Shown: positions 23,872-32,124 of the stretch, piece after piece
Layout of the letters: every line of letters begins with the position of its first letter
Numbering within the stretch: position 1 is the stretch's first letter
Assembly (NCBI RefSeq): GCF_002198675.1
Contig: NZ_MWLL01000187.1
Location: 98,266-130,389, forward strand
DNA from: Kineosporia sp. R_H_3
GTDB taxonomy: Bacteria > Actinomycetota > Actinomycetes > Actinomycetales > Kineosporiaceae
Length of the DNA: 32,124 nt
Reading direction: 5' to 3'
Program-made: the position numbers and the translations under genes
The notes under the pieces: generated by a model
Seen by the model: only the letters and a program-made list of their open reading frames with translations
The model's database searches: none
Told to the model about the DNA's origin: nothing

Positions 23872-25689
23872 ATGTCAGGCCACCGCAGCGGCAACGATGC
23901 CGGGACGACGAGCACGCCGGGCGCGCACGCGCACGACGGGGAGTCGATGACGGGGGCCGCGAGCCTCGTCCGCTCCCTCGAGGCGGTGGGCGTCGACGTG
24001 GTCTTCGGCATCCCGGGCGGTGCGATCCTCCCGCTCTACGACCCGCTCATGGACTCGCCGTCCGTCCGTCACATCCTCGTGCGCCACGAGCAGGGCGGCG
24101 GGCACGCCGCCGAGGGTTACGCGTACGCGACCGGACGGGTCGGCGTCTGCATGGCGACGTCCGGCCCGGGCGCGACGAACCTCGTCACGCCGATCGCCGA
24201 CGCCTACATGGACTCGGTGCCGATGGTCGCGATCACCGGCCAGGTGCCGAGTTCGTCGATCGGTACTGACGCCTTCCAGGAGGCGGACATCTCCGGCATC
24301 ACGATGCCGATCACCAAGCACAACTTCCTCGTGACGGACCCCGCGGACATCCCGCGCGCCATCGCCGAGGCGTTCCACATCGCCGGCACCGGCCGGCCCG
24401 GCCCGGTGCTCGTCGACGTCTCCAAGGACGCCCTCCAGGCGGTCTCCCGCTTCCAGTGGCCCGACCGGATCGACCTGCCCGGCTACCGGCCCGTCGCGCG
24501 CCCGCACGGCAAGCAGGTGCGCGAGGCCGCGCGGCTGCTCGTGGAGTCCAAGCGGCCCGTGCTGTACGTCGGCGGCGGTGTCCTCAAGGCCCGCGCGAGC
24601 GAGGAGCTGCGCCGGCTCGTCGACCTCACCGGCGCGCCGGTCGTCACGACGCTCATGGCCCGCGGCGCGCTGCCGGACTCGCACCCCCAGCACCTCGGCA
24701 TGCCGGGCATGCACGGCACCGTCGCCGCGGTGACGGCGCTGCAGAAGGCCGACCTCATCATCAGCCTCGGCGCGCGGTTCGACGACCGGGTCACCGGCAA
24801 GCTCTCGTCGTTCGCACCCGGCGCGACGATCGTCCACGCGGACATCGACCCCGCGGAGATCTCGAAGAACCGGGTCGCCGACGTCCCGATCGTCGGGGAC
24901 GCGAAGGAGGTCATCTCCGAGCTCGTCGTCGCCGTCCAGGCCGAGAACGCGGCCGGCCGCCTGCCCGACCTCGGTGCCTGGTGGACCGAGCTCGACTCGC
25001 TGCGCATCCGCTACCCGCTCGGCTACACCGCGCCGCCGCCCGGCGAGGTCTCGCCGCAGCACGTCATCCAGCGGATCGGCCAGATCTCCGGGCCGGAGTC
25101 GCTCTACGTCGCGGGCGTCGGCCAGCACCAGATGTGGGCCGCGCAGTTCATCCAGTACGAGCACCCGAACACGTGGATCAACTCCGGCGGCCTGGGCACG
25201 ATGGGCTTCTCGGTGCCGGCCGCGATGGGGGCCAAGGTCGGGCAGCCGGACAAGACCGTCTGGGCGATCGACGGCGACGGCTGCTTCCAGATGACCAACC
25301 AGGAGCTCGCGACCTGCACGATCAACGACATCCCGATCAAGGTCGCGGTCATCAACAACTCGAGCCTCGGCATGGTCCGGCAGTGGCAGACGCTCTTCTA
25401 CAACGAGCGGTACTCGAACACCGACCTGCACACGTCCCACAAGGGCGAGCGGATCCCGGACTTCGTCAAGCTCGCCGACGCGTACGGCTGCGTCGGCCTG
25501 CGCTGCGAGCGGCCCGAGGACGTCGACGCGACGATCGAGAAGGCGATGGGCATCAACGACGTCCCCGTCGTCGTCGACTTCGTCGTCCACCGCGACGCCA
25601 TGGTGTGGCCGATGGTCCCAGCCGGCGTGAGCAACGACGACATCCAGGTCGCGCGCGGCATGTCCCCGACGTGGGACCGCGAGGACTGA
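23872..25689 (+). CDS. ilvB: Acetolactate synthase large (catalytic) subunit
   Basis: A 605-aa ThDP-dependent enzyme that condenses pyruvate with pyruvate or 2-ketobutyrate, the first common step of valine, leucine and isoleucine synthesis. The catalytic Glu73 is in [14 protein letters not shown]; the ThDP/Mg motif runs from GDG (468-470, [15 protein letters not shown]) to [17 protein letters not shown]-region and interface motifs ([28 protein letters not shown]) are present. The first ~25 residues form a polar extension of the kind common in actinobacterial homologues. ATG 23872 has AGGAGAGG just upstream. ilvN follows after 60 bp and ilvC after that. Expression is probably controlled by the upstream leader peptide and attenuator. 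Confidence 0.97.
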   Translation: MSGHRSGNDAGTTSTPGAHAHDGESMTGAASLVRSLEAVGVDVVFGIPGGAILPLYDPLMDSPSVRHILVRHEQGGGHAAEGYAYATGRVGVCMATSGPGATNLVTPIADAYMDSVPMVAITGQVPSSSIGTDAFQEADISGITMPITKHNFLVTDPADIPRAIAEAFHIAGTGRPGPVLVDVSKDALQAVSRFQWPDRIDLPGYRPVARPHGKQVREAARLLVESKRPVLYVGGGVLKARASEELRRLVDLTGAPVVTTLMARGALPDSHPQHLGMPGMHGTVAAVTALQKADLIISLGARFDDRVTGKLSSFAPGATIVHADIDPAEISKNRVADVPIVGDAKEVISELVVAVQAENAAGRLPDLGAWWTELDSLRIRYPLGYTAPPPGEVSPQHVIQRIGQISGPESLYVAGVGQHQMWAAQFIQYEHPNTWINSGGLGTMGFSVPAAMGAKVGQPDKTVWAIDGDGCFQMTNQELATCTINDIPIKVAVINNSSLGMVRQWQTLFYNERYSNTDLHTSHKGERIPDFVKLADAYGCVGLRCERPEDVDATIEKAMGINDVPVVVDFVVHRDAMVWPMVPAGVSNDDIQVARGMSPTWDRED

Positions 25690-25749
25690 CCCGGCGGCCA
25701 CCGCCTCCCCGACACCCACCGCAGCCGTCGAAGGACTAGGACCCCTGTC

Positions 25750-26262
25750 ATGAGCAAGCACACCCTCTCGGTGCTCGTCGAGAACCGGCCCGGCATCCTC
25801 GCCCGCGTCGCGGGCCTGTTCGCCCGCCGCGGCTTCAACATCCACTCGCTCGCCGTCGGCCCGACGGAGGTGGCGTCGGTCTCCCGGATGACCGTCGTCG
25901 TCGACGTCGACGAGCTGCCGCTCGAGCAGGTCACCAAGCAGCTCAACAAGCTCATCAGCGTCATCAAGATCGTCGAGCTCGAACCGACCTCGTCGGTGCA
26001 GCGCGAGCTCATGCTCGTCAAGGTCAAGGCCGACCTCCAGACCCGCACGCACGTGCTGGAGACGGTCGAGCTGTTCCGCGCCAAGGTCATCGACGTCGCC
26101 CCGGACGCCGTGACGATCGAGGCGACGGGCAACTCCGAGAAGCTCGAGGCCCTGCTCAAGGTGCTCGAGCCGTTCGGGATCCGGGAGCTCGTCCAGTCCG
26201 GCATGGTCGCCGTCGGCCGGGGCTCGCGCTCCATCACCGACCGCGCCCTGCGCTCGGCCTGA
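25750..26262 (+). CDS. ilvN: Acetolactate synthase small (regulatory) subunit
   Basis: A 170-aa regulatory subunit that binds IlvB, raises its activity and confers valine feedback inhibition. An ACT domain fills residues 3-78 (HTLSVLVENRPGILARVAGLFARRGFNIHSLAVGPTE, with the ligand-binding Asn/Gly loop). The C-terminal half (RELMLVKVKADLQTR...VELFRAKVIDVAPDAVTIEATG...LLKVLEPFGIRELVQSGMVAVGRG) is the second conserved IlvN domain. The length is normal. It lies 60 bp after ilvB with only a weak, distant Shine-Dalgarno (AAGGA, about 12 nt before ATG). It almost certainly shares the ilvB transcript. Confidence 0.96.
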   Translation: MSKHTLSVLVENRPGILARVAGLFARRGFNIHSLAVGPTEVASVSRMTVVVDVDELPLEQVTKQLNKLISVIKIVELEPTSSVQRELMLVKVKADLQTRTHVLETVELFRAKVIDVAPDAVTIEATGNSEKLEALLKVLEPFGIRELVQSGMVAVGRGSRSITDRALRSA

Positions 26263-27375
<1,113 letters not shown>

Positions 27376-27407
27376 CGAGCGCCCCGCCCCGCACCACCAG
27401 CACGGCC

Positions 27408-27441
27408 GACGGCCGCCCCGGGTCCGCCCGGGGCGGCCGTC
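27408..27441. terminator. Terminator of ilvBNC
   Basis: A perfect 15-bp inverted repeat: GACGGCCGCCCCGGG (27408-27422), loop TCCG, and its exact complement at 27427-27441, 32 nt after the ilvC stop. There is no U-tract. Confidence 0.85.
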
Positions 27442-27484
27442 CGCACGTCCGCACCCGCCCGCGCCGTCCGCCCTCCCGTCCCAC

Positions 27485-27575
27485 GTCCTGGACACCGCGT
27501 ACCGCAGGACGCACCAACGGCCGCCAGGCCCGGCGTGTCGCGCGTTGGAGCGCTCTTGTGACGTCCTGCGGTACG
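27485..27575. promoter_or_regulatory. Competing inverted repeats upstream of the symporter gene
   Basis: CGTACCGCAGGACG (27498-27511) and CGTCCTGCGGTACG (27562-27575) are exact complements, 14 bp, separated by 50 nt. Inside that interval CCAACG (27514-27519) and CGTTGG (27543-27548) are also complementary. A third segment, CGTCCTG (27485-27491), can pair with CAGGACG (27505-27511), the same bases used by the long stem, so two folds exclude each other. The rest of the 364-bp gap 27376-27739 holds the ilvC terminator and an AT-rich stretch (27681-27712) likely to be the symporter promoter. Confidence 0.6.
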
Positions 27576-27739
27576 GCCGGTCCGGATCCCGGACGGCGTC
27601 CGCACCGCCCGCGTCGTGCCGCGTGGCCACGTCGAAACGCGCACCCCCGGCAGCAGGTTTAGCGTCCGTCCCGCTGGTCACCTTTTGATCCATTAGTGAT
27701 GTTCGACCCTGCGCCGTTCGCGGTGCGGAAGGCGGAGAC

Positions 27740-29431
27740 ATGCTTCTCGCAGCGGCCAGGACGGGCGGCAGCGAGCTACGGCTCGACGTCAACGGCCTCG
27801 ACTATGCGATCCTCGCGGTGTACTTCGCCGTCGTCATCGGCATCGGTGTCATGGCGCGCAGGTCCATCGCGACGAGCGAGGACTTCTTCCTCTCCGGGCG
27901 GGCGCTGCCGGCCTGGGTCACGGGGCTGGCGTTCATCTCCGCGAACCTCGGCGCGATCGAGATCCTCGGGATGGCCGCGAACGGCGCCCAGTACGGCATC
28001 TCGACCGTGCACTTCTACTGGATCGGCGCCGTCCCGGCGATGGTCTTCCTCGGTCTGTTCATGATGCCGTTCTACTACTCGACGCGCGTGCACTCCGTGC
28101 CCGAGTACATGCGTCGGCGGTTCAACACCTCGAGCCACTTCGTCAACGCCGTGAGCTTCGCGGTCGCCCAGCTGCTCACCGCGGGGGTCAACCTCTTCGC
28201 GCTCTCCATCGTCATCGAGCAGCTGCTCGGGTGGTCGCAGCTCGTCTCCGTCGTCGTCTCGGCGCTGTTCGTCCTCACGTACATCACGCTCGGCGGCCTG
28301 TCGGGCGCGGTCTACAACGAGGTGCTCCAGTTCTTCGTCATCCTCGCCGGGCTCATCCCGCTCGTCGTCATCGGGCTGCACAAGACCGGCGGGTGGAGCG
28401 GCCTGCAGGCGAAGATCGACGACCCCGGGTTCTTCTCGACGTGGACCGGCACCGGCGTCGGCGGCTGGTCGAACCCGTTGGGGGACTGGGTCGGCATCGT
28501 CTTCGGCCTCGGCTTCGCGCTGTCCTTCGGCTACTGGACGACGAACTTCGCGGAGGTGCAGCGGGCGCTCTCCGCCAAGGACCTGTCCGCCGCCCGCAGG
28601 ACCCCCCTCATCGGCGCGATCCCGAAGATCTTCATCCCGGCGCTGACGATCATCCCGGGCCTCATCGCGCTCGCGATCGTCCCGGCGATGAAGGGCCAGG
28701 ACGCCAACTACAACGACGCGATCCCCGCCCTCATGCGGGACCTGCTCCCGAACGGCGTCCTCGGCGTGGCCATCACCGGTCTGCTCGCGGCCTTCATGGC
28801 CGGGATGGCGGCCAACGTCAGCGGCTTCAACACCGTGTTCACGTACGACATCTGGCGGCCGTACGTCGTCAAGAACCGCGAGGACCACTACTACCTGCAG
28901 GTCGGCCGGGTCAGCACGGTGGTCGGGATCGGCATCGGCGTCGGGACGGCGTTCATCGCCGCCCAGTTCAACAACATCATGAACTACATCCAGACGCTGT
29001 TCTCGTATTTCAACGCCCCGCTGTTCGCGGTGTTCATCCTCGCGCTCTTCTGGAAGCGGGCCTCGCCGTGGGCGGGTGTGTTCGGCCAGCTCGCGGGCAT
29101 CGCCGCCGCCGTGACTTTCCAGCAGATCGGCCCGCGGATCGCCTACTTCCACGCGGGGCAGGACCTCGCGAAGCCCGAGAACGCGCAGATGATCAACTTC
29201 TACGGCGCGATCGCCGCGGTGCTCGTCGCCTGGGTCGTCATGGCCCTGGTGACGGTCGTGACGCCGGCGAAACCGCTGGACCAGCTCCGCGGTCTGGTCT
29301 GGGGCAACCCGGACCCGGACTCCCCGGACATCGCCTCCGCGACCGCGGTCCGGAGCTGGTGGGAGTCGCCCGCGCTGCTCGGCTACGGCGCGCTCGGCAT
29401 CACCGTCGTCCTGTCGATCATCTTCCTCTGA
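27740..29431 (+). CDS. Sodium:solute symporter (SSS/SGLT family)
   Basis: A 563-aa integral membrane transporter, about 14 hydrophobic helices, that should take up a solute with Na+. The SSS signature is readable: GVMARRSIATSEDFFLSGRALPAWVTGLAFISANLGAIEILG at the N-terminal half-repeat, then NEVLQFFVILAGLIPLVVIGL, GYWTTNFAEVQRALSAKDLSAARRTPLIGAIPK, and LLAAFMAGMAANVSGFNTVFTYDIWRPY, which has the conserved Na+-site serine/asparagine region. It resembles the sugar/inositol branch more than the proline or pantothenate branch, but the substrate cannot be fixed. ATG 27740 has GGAAGG 7 nt upstream. The small membrane protein 12 bp downstream is probably a partner. Regulation may involve the inverted repeats 165-255 bp upstream. 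Confidence 0.92.
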   Translation: MLLAAARTGGSELRLDVNGLDYAILAVYFAVVIGIGVMARRSIATSEDFFLSGRALPAWVTGLAFISANLGAIEILGMAANGAQYGISTVHFYWIGAVPAMVFLGLFMMPFYYSTRVHSVPEYMRRRFNTSSHFVNAVSFAVAQLLTAGVNLFALSIVIEQLLGWSQLVSVVVSALFVLTYITLGGLSGAVYNEVLQFFVILAGLIPLVVIGLHKTGGWSGLQAKIDDPGFFSTWTGTGVGGWSNPLGDWVGIVFGLGFALSFGYWTTNFAEVQRALSAKDLSAARRTPLIGAIPKIFIPALTIIPGLIALAIVPAMKGQDANYNDAIPALMRDLLPNGVLGVAITGLLAAFMAGMAANVSGFNTVFTYDIWRPYVVKNREDHYYLQVGRVSTVVGIGIGVGTAFIAAQFNNIMNYIQTLFSYFNAPLFAVFILALFWKRASPWAGVFGQLAGIAAAVTFQQIGPRIAYFHAGQDLAKPENAQMINFYGAIAAVLVAWVVMALVTVVTPAKPLDQLRGLVWGNPDPDSPDIASATAVRSWWESPALLGYGALGITVVLSIIFL

Positions 29432-29443
29432 GCGGAGCCCGTC

Positions 29444-29758
29444 ATGGCTGAGCACGACGAGACGCCCGTCGGCGCGAACGACGCGAACGACGCCTCGGGC
29501 GGGCTGTTCGACCTGCGCTACCTCATCGGCGCGCTGTTCTCGCTCTACGGGGTCGTCCTCGTCGTCGCGAGCCCCTTCGTCGACGACACGAAGTCCGACG
29601 GCCTCGACATGAACCTGTGGCTGGGGCTCGGGATGGCGGCCCTCGGGATCTTCTTCCTCGGGTGGGCGCGACTGCGCCCGCTCGTCGTCGAGGGCGAGTC
29701 CGCGCTGGCGAAGGCCGAGCGGGAACGGCGTGAGCGGCAGCAGGCGGAGGAGGGCTGA
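29444..29758 (+). CDS. Small two-helix membrane protein beside the symporter
   Basis: A 104-aa protein of unknown function. A polar N-terminus (about 1-20) precedes two membrane helices (about 26-45, YLIGALFSLYGVVLVVASPF, and 58-77, LWLGLGMAALGIFFLGWARL). They are joined by a short loop with charged DDTKSDGLD. The C-terminal ~25 residues are a highly charged amphipathic helix (ALAKAERERRERQQAEEG). It starts 12 bp after the symporter stop with GCGGAG 7 nt before ATG, so both are one transcript. Small membrane subunits next to SSS transporters occur elsewhere, and assistance in stability or regulation is my inference. Confidence 0.85.
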   Translation: MAEHDETPVGANDANDASGGLFDLRYLIGALFSLYGVVLVVASPFVDDTKSDGLDMNLWLGLGMAALGIFFLGWARLRPLVVEGESALAKAERERRERQQAEEG

Positions 29759-29776
29759 GCACGCCGCAGCAGGTTC

Positions 29777-29807
29777 GCGCAGGTCTCAGCAGGCCGCTGA
29801 CCTGCGC
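29777..29807 (+). terminator. Terminator of the symporter operon
   Basis: GCGCAGG-TC-TCAGC (29777-29790) pairs with GCTGA-CCTGCGC (29796-29807): 12 pairs with a 2-nt bulge and a 5-nt loop, 19 nt after the stop codon. Confidence 0.7.
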
Positions 29808-29840
29808 AGACGTGTGCGACGTCCGGCGCCCGGACCGTCC

Positions 29841-29856
29841 GTTCCACATCGTGGAC
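29841..29856. promoter_or_regulatory. Putative operator upstream of serA
   Basis: GTTCCACATCGTGGAC contains the palindrome TCCAC-ATC-GTGGA (29843-29855). It is centred about 35 bp before the serA -10, where an activator would sit. A further small inverted repeat, GTGAA-GGCG-TTCAC, is at 29861-29874 over the -35 position. Confidence 0.5.
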
Positions 29857-29883
29857 GTTCGTGAAGGCGTTCACAAGCCTGCC

Positions 29884-29889
29884 TAGACT
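29884..29889 (+). promoter_or_regulatory. -10 box of serA
   Basis: TAGACT, identical to the ilvD -10. It lies 54 nt before the serA start, so this message has a leader, unlike ilvD. The -35 region (GTGAAG, 29861-29866) is poor, which fits dependence on an activator at 29841. Confidence 0.55.
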
Positions 29890-29943
29890 CGACGTCAGGT
29901 CCGCAGCCACCCGCGGGCCACAGGCAGACCTGAGAGGGACGTC

Positions 29944-31533
29944 GTGACCAAGCCCGTCGTGCTCATCGCCGAGGAGCTCTCGCCGGCCACCGTCGAGGCC
30001 CTGGGGCCCGACTTCGAGATCCGCTCCTGCGACGGCTCCGACCGAGGTCAGCTCCTCGCCGCGATCGCCGACGTCGACGCGATCCTCATCCGCTCCGCGA
30101 CCAAGGTCGACGCCGAGGCGCTCGCCGCGGCGAAGAACCTCAAGGTCGTCGCCCGGGCCGGGGTCGGCCTCGACAACGTCGACGTCAAGGCCTCCACGCA
30201 GGCCGGCGTCATGGTCGTCAACGCGCCGACGTCGAACATCGTCTCGGCCGCCGAGCTCGCGATCGCCCTGCTGCTCGCCGTCGCCCGCAACGTGCCGCAG
30301 GCGAGCGCCGCCCTCAAGGACGGCAAGTGGGCCCGCTCGAAGTACACCGGCATCGAGGTCTACGAGAAGACCGTCGGCGTCGTCGGTCTCGGCCGGATCG
30401 GCGTCCTCGTCGCGCAGCGCCTCATGGCGTTCGGCACGAAGGTCGTCGCCTACGACCCCTACGTGAGCAGCGCGCGCGCCGGCCAGATGGGCGTGCGGCT
30501 CGTCGGGCTCGACGAGCTGCTCACCGAGGCGGACTTCATCACGGTCCACCTCCCCAAGACGCCGGAGACCGTCGGCCTCATCGGCGAGGAGCAGCTGCGC
30601 CGGGTCAAGCCGACCGCCGTCCTCGTCAACGCCGCCCGCGGCGGGATCGTCGACGAGGCCGCGCTCTTCGCCGCGCTCAAGGAGGGCCGCCTCGCCGGCG
30701 CCGGCCTCGACGTCTACGCCAAGGAGCCGTGCACCGACTCCCCGCTCTTCGAGCTGGACAACGTCGTCGCGCTGCCGCACCTCGGTGCCTCGACCGACGA
30801 GGCCCAGGAGAAGGCCGGTATCGCCGTCGCGAGGTCGGTGCGGCTGGCGCTGTCCGGCGAGCTCGTTCCGGACGCCGTGAACGTCTCCGGCGGCGTCATC
30901 GCCGAGGACGTCCGCCCGGGCATCCCGCTCGCCGAGAAGCTCGGCCGCGTCTTCACCGCGATCGCGGGCAGCGTGCCGGTCCAGCTCGACGTCGAGGTGC
31001 GCGGCGAGATCACCGCGAACGACGTGTCGGTCCTGCGGCTCGCGGCGCTCAAGGGCATGTTCCGCGACGTCGTCGAGAGCCAGGTCTCCTACGTCAACGC
31101 CCCGGTCCTCGCGGCCGAGCGCGGCGTCGAGGTCCGGCTCCTCACCGACCCGGAGAGCCCGGAGTACCGCAACGTCGTGACGCTCTCCGGCACGCTCGCG
31201 GACGGCACGCGCGTCTCGGTCGCGGGCACGCTGACCGGTCCGAAGCAGGTCGAGAAGCTCGTCGCCATCGACGGTCTCGACCTCGAGGTGCCGCTCGCCG
31301 AGAACATGCTCGTGCTGCGCTACACCGACCGGCCCGGCATCATCGGCGCGCTCGGCCGCCTCCTCGGCGACGCCGGCGTGAACATCGCCGCGATGCAGGT
31401 CGGCCGGGCGGCCGAGGGCGGCGTCGCCGTCTCCGTGCTCACGCTCGACTCGGCCGCGCCGGCCGCGGTCGTCGACGAGATCGCCCGCGAGATCGGGGCC
31501 TCGTCGGCCCGGCTCGTGACCCTCGACGACTGA
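29944..31533 (+). CDS. serA: D-3-phosphoglycerate dehydrogenase
   Basis: A 529-aa enzyme that oxidises 3-phosphoglycerate to 3-phosphohydroxypyruvate with NAD+, the entry to serine synthesis. It is the long, Mycobacterium-type form. The catalytic core includes the NAD motif GLGRIG (148-153), R232 (NAARGG), E261 (KEP) and H279 (LPHLG). An intervening allosteric domain occupies about 320-445 (IPLAEKLGRVFTAIAGSVPVQLDVEVRGEI...), and a C-terminal ACT domain about 455-529 (MLVLRYTDRPGIIGALGRLLGDAGVNIAAMQVGR) should bind serine for feedback control. GTG 29944 has GAGAGGGAC just upstream. Its place after ilvBNC follows the order known in Streptomyces and relatives, here interrupted by the symporter pair. 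Possible shared regulation with ilvB is described in the findings. Confidence 0.97.
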   Translation: MTKPVVLIAEELSPATVEALGPDFEIRSCDGSDRGQLLAAIADVDAILIRSATKVDAEALAAAKNLKVVARAGVGLDNVDVKASTQAGVMVVNAPTSNIVSAAELAIALLLAVARNVPQASAALKDGKWARSKYTGIEVYEKTVGVVGLGRIGVLVAQRLMAFGTKVVAYDPYVSSARAGQMGVRLVGLDELLTEADFITVHLPKTPETVGLIGEEQLRRVKPTAVLVNAARGGIVDEAALFAALKEGRLAGAGLDVYAKEPCTDSPLFELDNVVALPHLGASTDEAQEKAGIAVARSVRLALSGELVPDAVNVSGGVIAEDVRPGIPLAEKLGRVFTAIAGSVPVQLDVEVRGEITANDVSVLRLAALKGMFRDVVESQVSYVNAPVLAAERGVEVRLLTDPESPEYRNVVTLSGTLADGTRVSVAGTLTGPKQVEKLVAIDGLDLEVPLAENMLVLRYTDRPGIIGALGRLLGDAGVNIAAMQVGRAAEGGVAVSVLTLDSAAPAAVVDEIAREIGASSARLVTLDD

Positions 31534-31685
31534 CCGACGCAGGACCAGGGCCCCGCCTCGCGGCGGCGGCCCGACGGAGGGACGACGTCCGGCCGCCGTG
31601 CGGGGTGGCCGGACGCCGGACCCGCCATGCTCCGCCCGGCCGGTGCGCGACCCCGCGCGCCGGCCGGCGTCAGGTGACCCCTGGC

Positions 31686-31739
31686 CCGCGGACGAGCAGC
31701 GCCGCCCGCCGATCCCGGCGGGCGGCGCTGCGTCCGCGG
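31686..31739. terminator. Very long stem-loop after serA
   Basis: CCGCGGAC (31686-31693), a GA bulge and GCAGCGCCGCCCGCCG (31696-31711) pair without mismatch with 31716-31731 and GTCCGCGG (31732-31739) around an ATCC loop: 24 pairs in all. It begins 152 bp after the serA stop and ends about 30 bp before the next operator. A bidirectional or insulating terminator is likely. The stretch 31534-31685 shows no gene. Confidence 0.75.
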
Positions 31740-31768
31740 CACGTCGTGGCGCCACATACCGGACGGTG

Positions 31769-31785
31769 GTCCCGCGATGTGAGAC
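31769..31785. promoter_or_regulatory. Putative operator upstream of the post-serA promoter
   Basis: GTCCC-GCGATGT-GAGAC is a near-palindrome of the same 5-7-5 design as the ilvB-leader site. On the opposite strand it shares the core CACATCG with the serA site. It is centred 36 bp before the -10 box at 31813. Confidence 0.45.
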
Positions 31786-31812
31786 GCACCCGGCGGCGGG
31801 TGCGGCCGGGGT

Positions 31813-31818
31813 TACCGT
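31813..31818 (+). promoter_or_regulatory. -10 box of the post-serA transcript
   Basis: TACCGT matches TANNNT. There is no good -35; an 8-bp GC hairpin (CGCACCCG/CGGGTGCG, 31785-31804) occupies that place. Transcription from here would give a leader of about 170 nt before the 23-codon ORF. Confidence 0.4.
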
Positions 31819-31824
31819 GGAGAC

Positions 31825-31964
31825 CGGACGACGAGACCCGGTCGTCCGTGCGTCCGCCACCGGCCGTCCCCGACCACGGGACGGCGGTCGGGCGGGCGCC
31901 ACGCCGGCGGGCCGTCGATCGACGGCGACGCCGAGGACCACCCGGACCCGTTGCGGCGCAACGG
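31825..31964 (+). promoter_or_regulatory. Structured leader before the small ORF
   Basis: Three perfect inverted repeats lie in 140 nt: CGGACGAC/GTCGTCCG (31825-31848, 8 bp), the 16-nt palindrome GCCGTCGATCGACGGC (31911-31926), and CCGTTGC/GCAACGG with a GGC loop (31948-31964). They lie between the -10 box and the ribosome binding site of the 23-codon ORF. I recognise no known riboswitch consensus. Confidence 0.4.
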
Positions 31965-31997
31965 TTCCGGCTGCCCGTCGTCGACCGAGGAGCACCG

Positions 31998-32069
31998 ATG
32001 GACGAGACCGACGCCCGCCGCGCCGTGCAGGAGTCGATGGACCGGCGGGACCAGGGCGAGAGCCGCTGA
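31998..32069 (+). CDS. Putative 23-aa small protein
   Basis: ATG to TGA encoding 23 residues, MDETDARRAVQESMDRRDQGESR. The Shine-Dalgarno is among the best in the window: GAGGAG at 31987-31992 with a 5-nt spacer. A hairpin follows the stop by 8 nt. The peptide is extremely charged (Asp, Glu, Arg), probably helical, with no hydrophobic segment, so it is not a membrane peptide. It has no Leu, Ile or Ser run and so does not look like an attenuation leader peptide. I know no homologue. It may be a real small protein or a fortuitous ORF. Confidence 0.45.
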   Translation: MDETDARRAVQESMDRRDQGESR

Positions 32070-32077
32070 CCCGCGCA

Positions 32078-32093
32078 CCGGGCGGTCGCCCGG
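32078..32093. terminator. Hairpin after the small ORF
   Basis: CCGGGCG-GT-CGCCCGG is a perfect 7-bp inverted repeat 8 nt after the small ORF's stop. The bases to the window end (32124) are GC-rich with no further gene visible. Confidence 0.5.
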
Positions 32094-32124
32094 CCCGGCC
32101 GGGGCGCCGTCCGGGGCGCGGGTC

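Noticed and set aside
31998-32069. Leucine or serine attenuation leader peptide
   Set aside because: The peptide has no Leu and no run of Ser, Ile or Val codons, and the hairpin after it has no U-tract.

Overview
The window is from a very GC-rich, Gram-positive-type actinobacterium. GTG starts, SigE-family ECF sigma factors, TANNNT -10 boxes without a clear -35, leaderless starts, and an ilvB-ilvN-ilvC-serA block like that of Streptomyces and relatives all point there. Genus cannot be set from this sequence alone. There are no rRNA or tRNA genes, no insertion-sequence transposase and no CRISPR array.

Left part (1-9.5 kb): on the minus strand, the first 49 codons of a lipoprotein gene cut by the window edge, overlapping a GMC oxidoreductase of the cholesterol-oxidase type. 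On the plus strand follow a D-2-hydroxyacid dehydrogenase, a SigE-family ECF sigma factor translationally coupled to a 483-aa one-pass membrane protein, an Asp-box (BNR) repeat protein coupled to a MoaD/ThiS-like small protein ending in Gly-Gly, an orphan AbiEi-type winged-helix protein bracketed by copies of an ~84-bp imperfect-palindrome repeat, and a short-chain dehydrogenase.

Middle (9.5-16 kb): a minus-strand glycerol operon (glpF-glpK; GlpF carries an unusual ~95-residue hydrophilic insertion) faces a second, paralogous sigma factor/membrane partner pair. Then come a minus-strand sirohydrochlorin chelatase (CbiX type) and a shortened HemD/winged-helix protein.

Right part (16-32 kb): branched-chain amino acid and serine synthesis. 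ilvD has a leaderless promoter. Two tandem membrane PAS-GGDEF-EAL proteins separate it from ilvB-ilvN-ilvC. ilvB is preceded by a promoter, a 12-codon Leu/Val leader peptide and a classic attenuator hairpin. An SSS-family sodium symporter with a small membrane partner follows, then serA, a densely structured 464-bp gap and a 23-codon ORF with a good ribosome binding site and its own hairpin.

The observations I rate most worth checking are: (1) three similar near-palindromes placed at fixed distances upstream of the ilvB leader, serA and post-serA promoters, suggesting one regulator for the block; (2) the palindromic repeat family around the AbiEi-like gene; (3) a recurring TAGNCT-N6-GTG leaderless start signature; (4) competing long inverted repeats upstream of the symporter; (5) the coupled Asp-box/MoaD-like pair.
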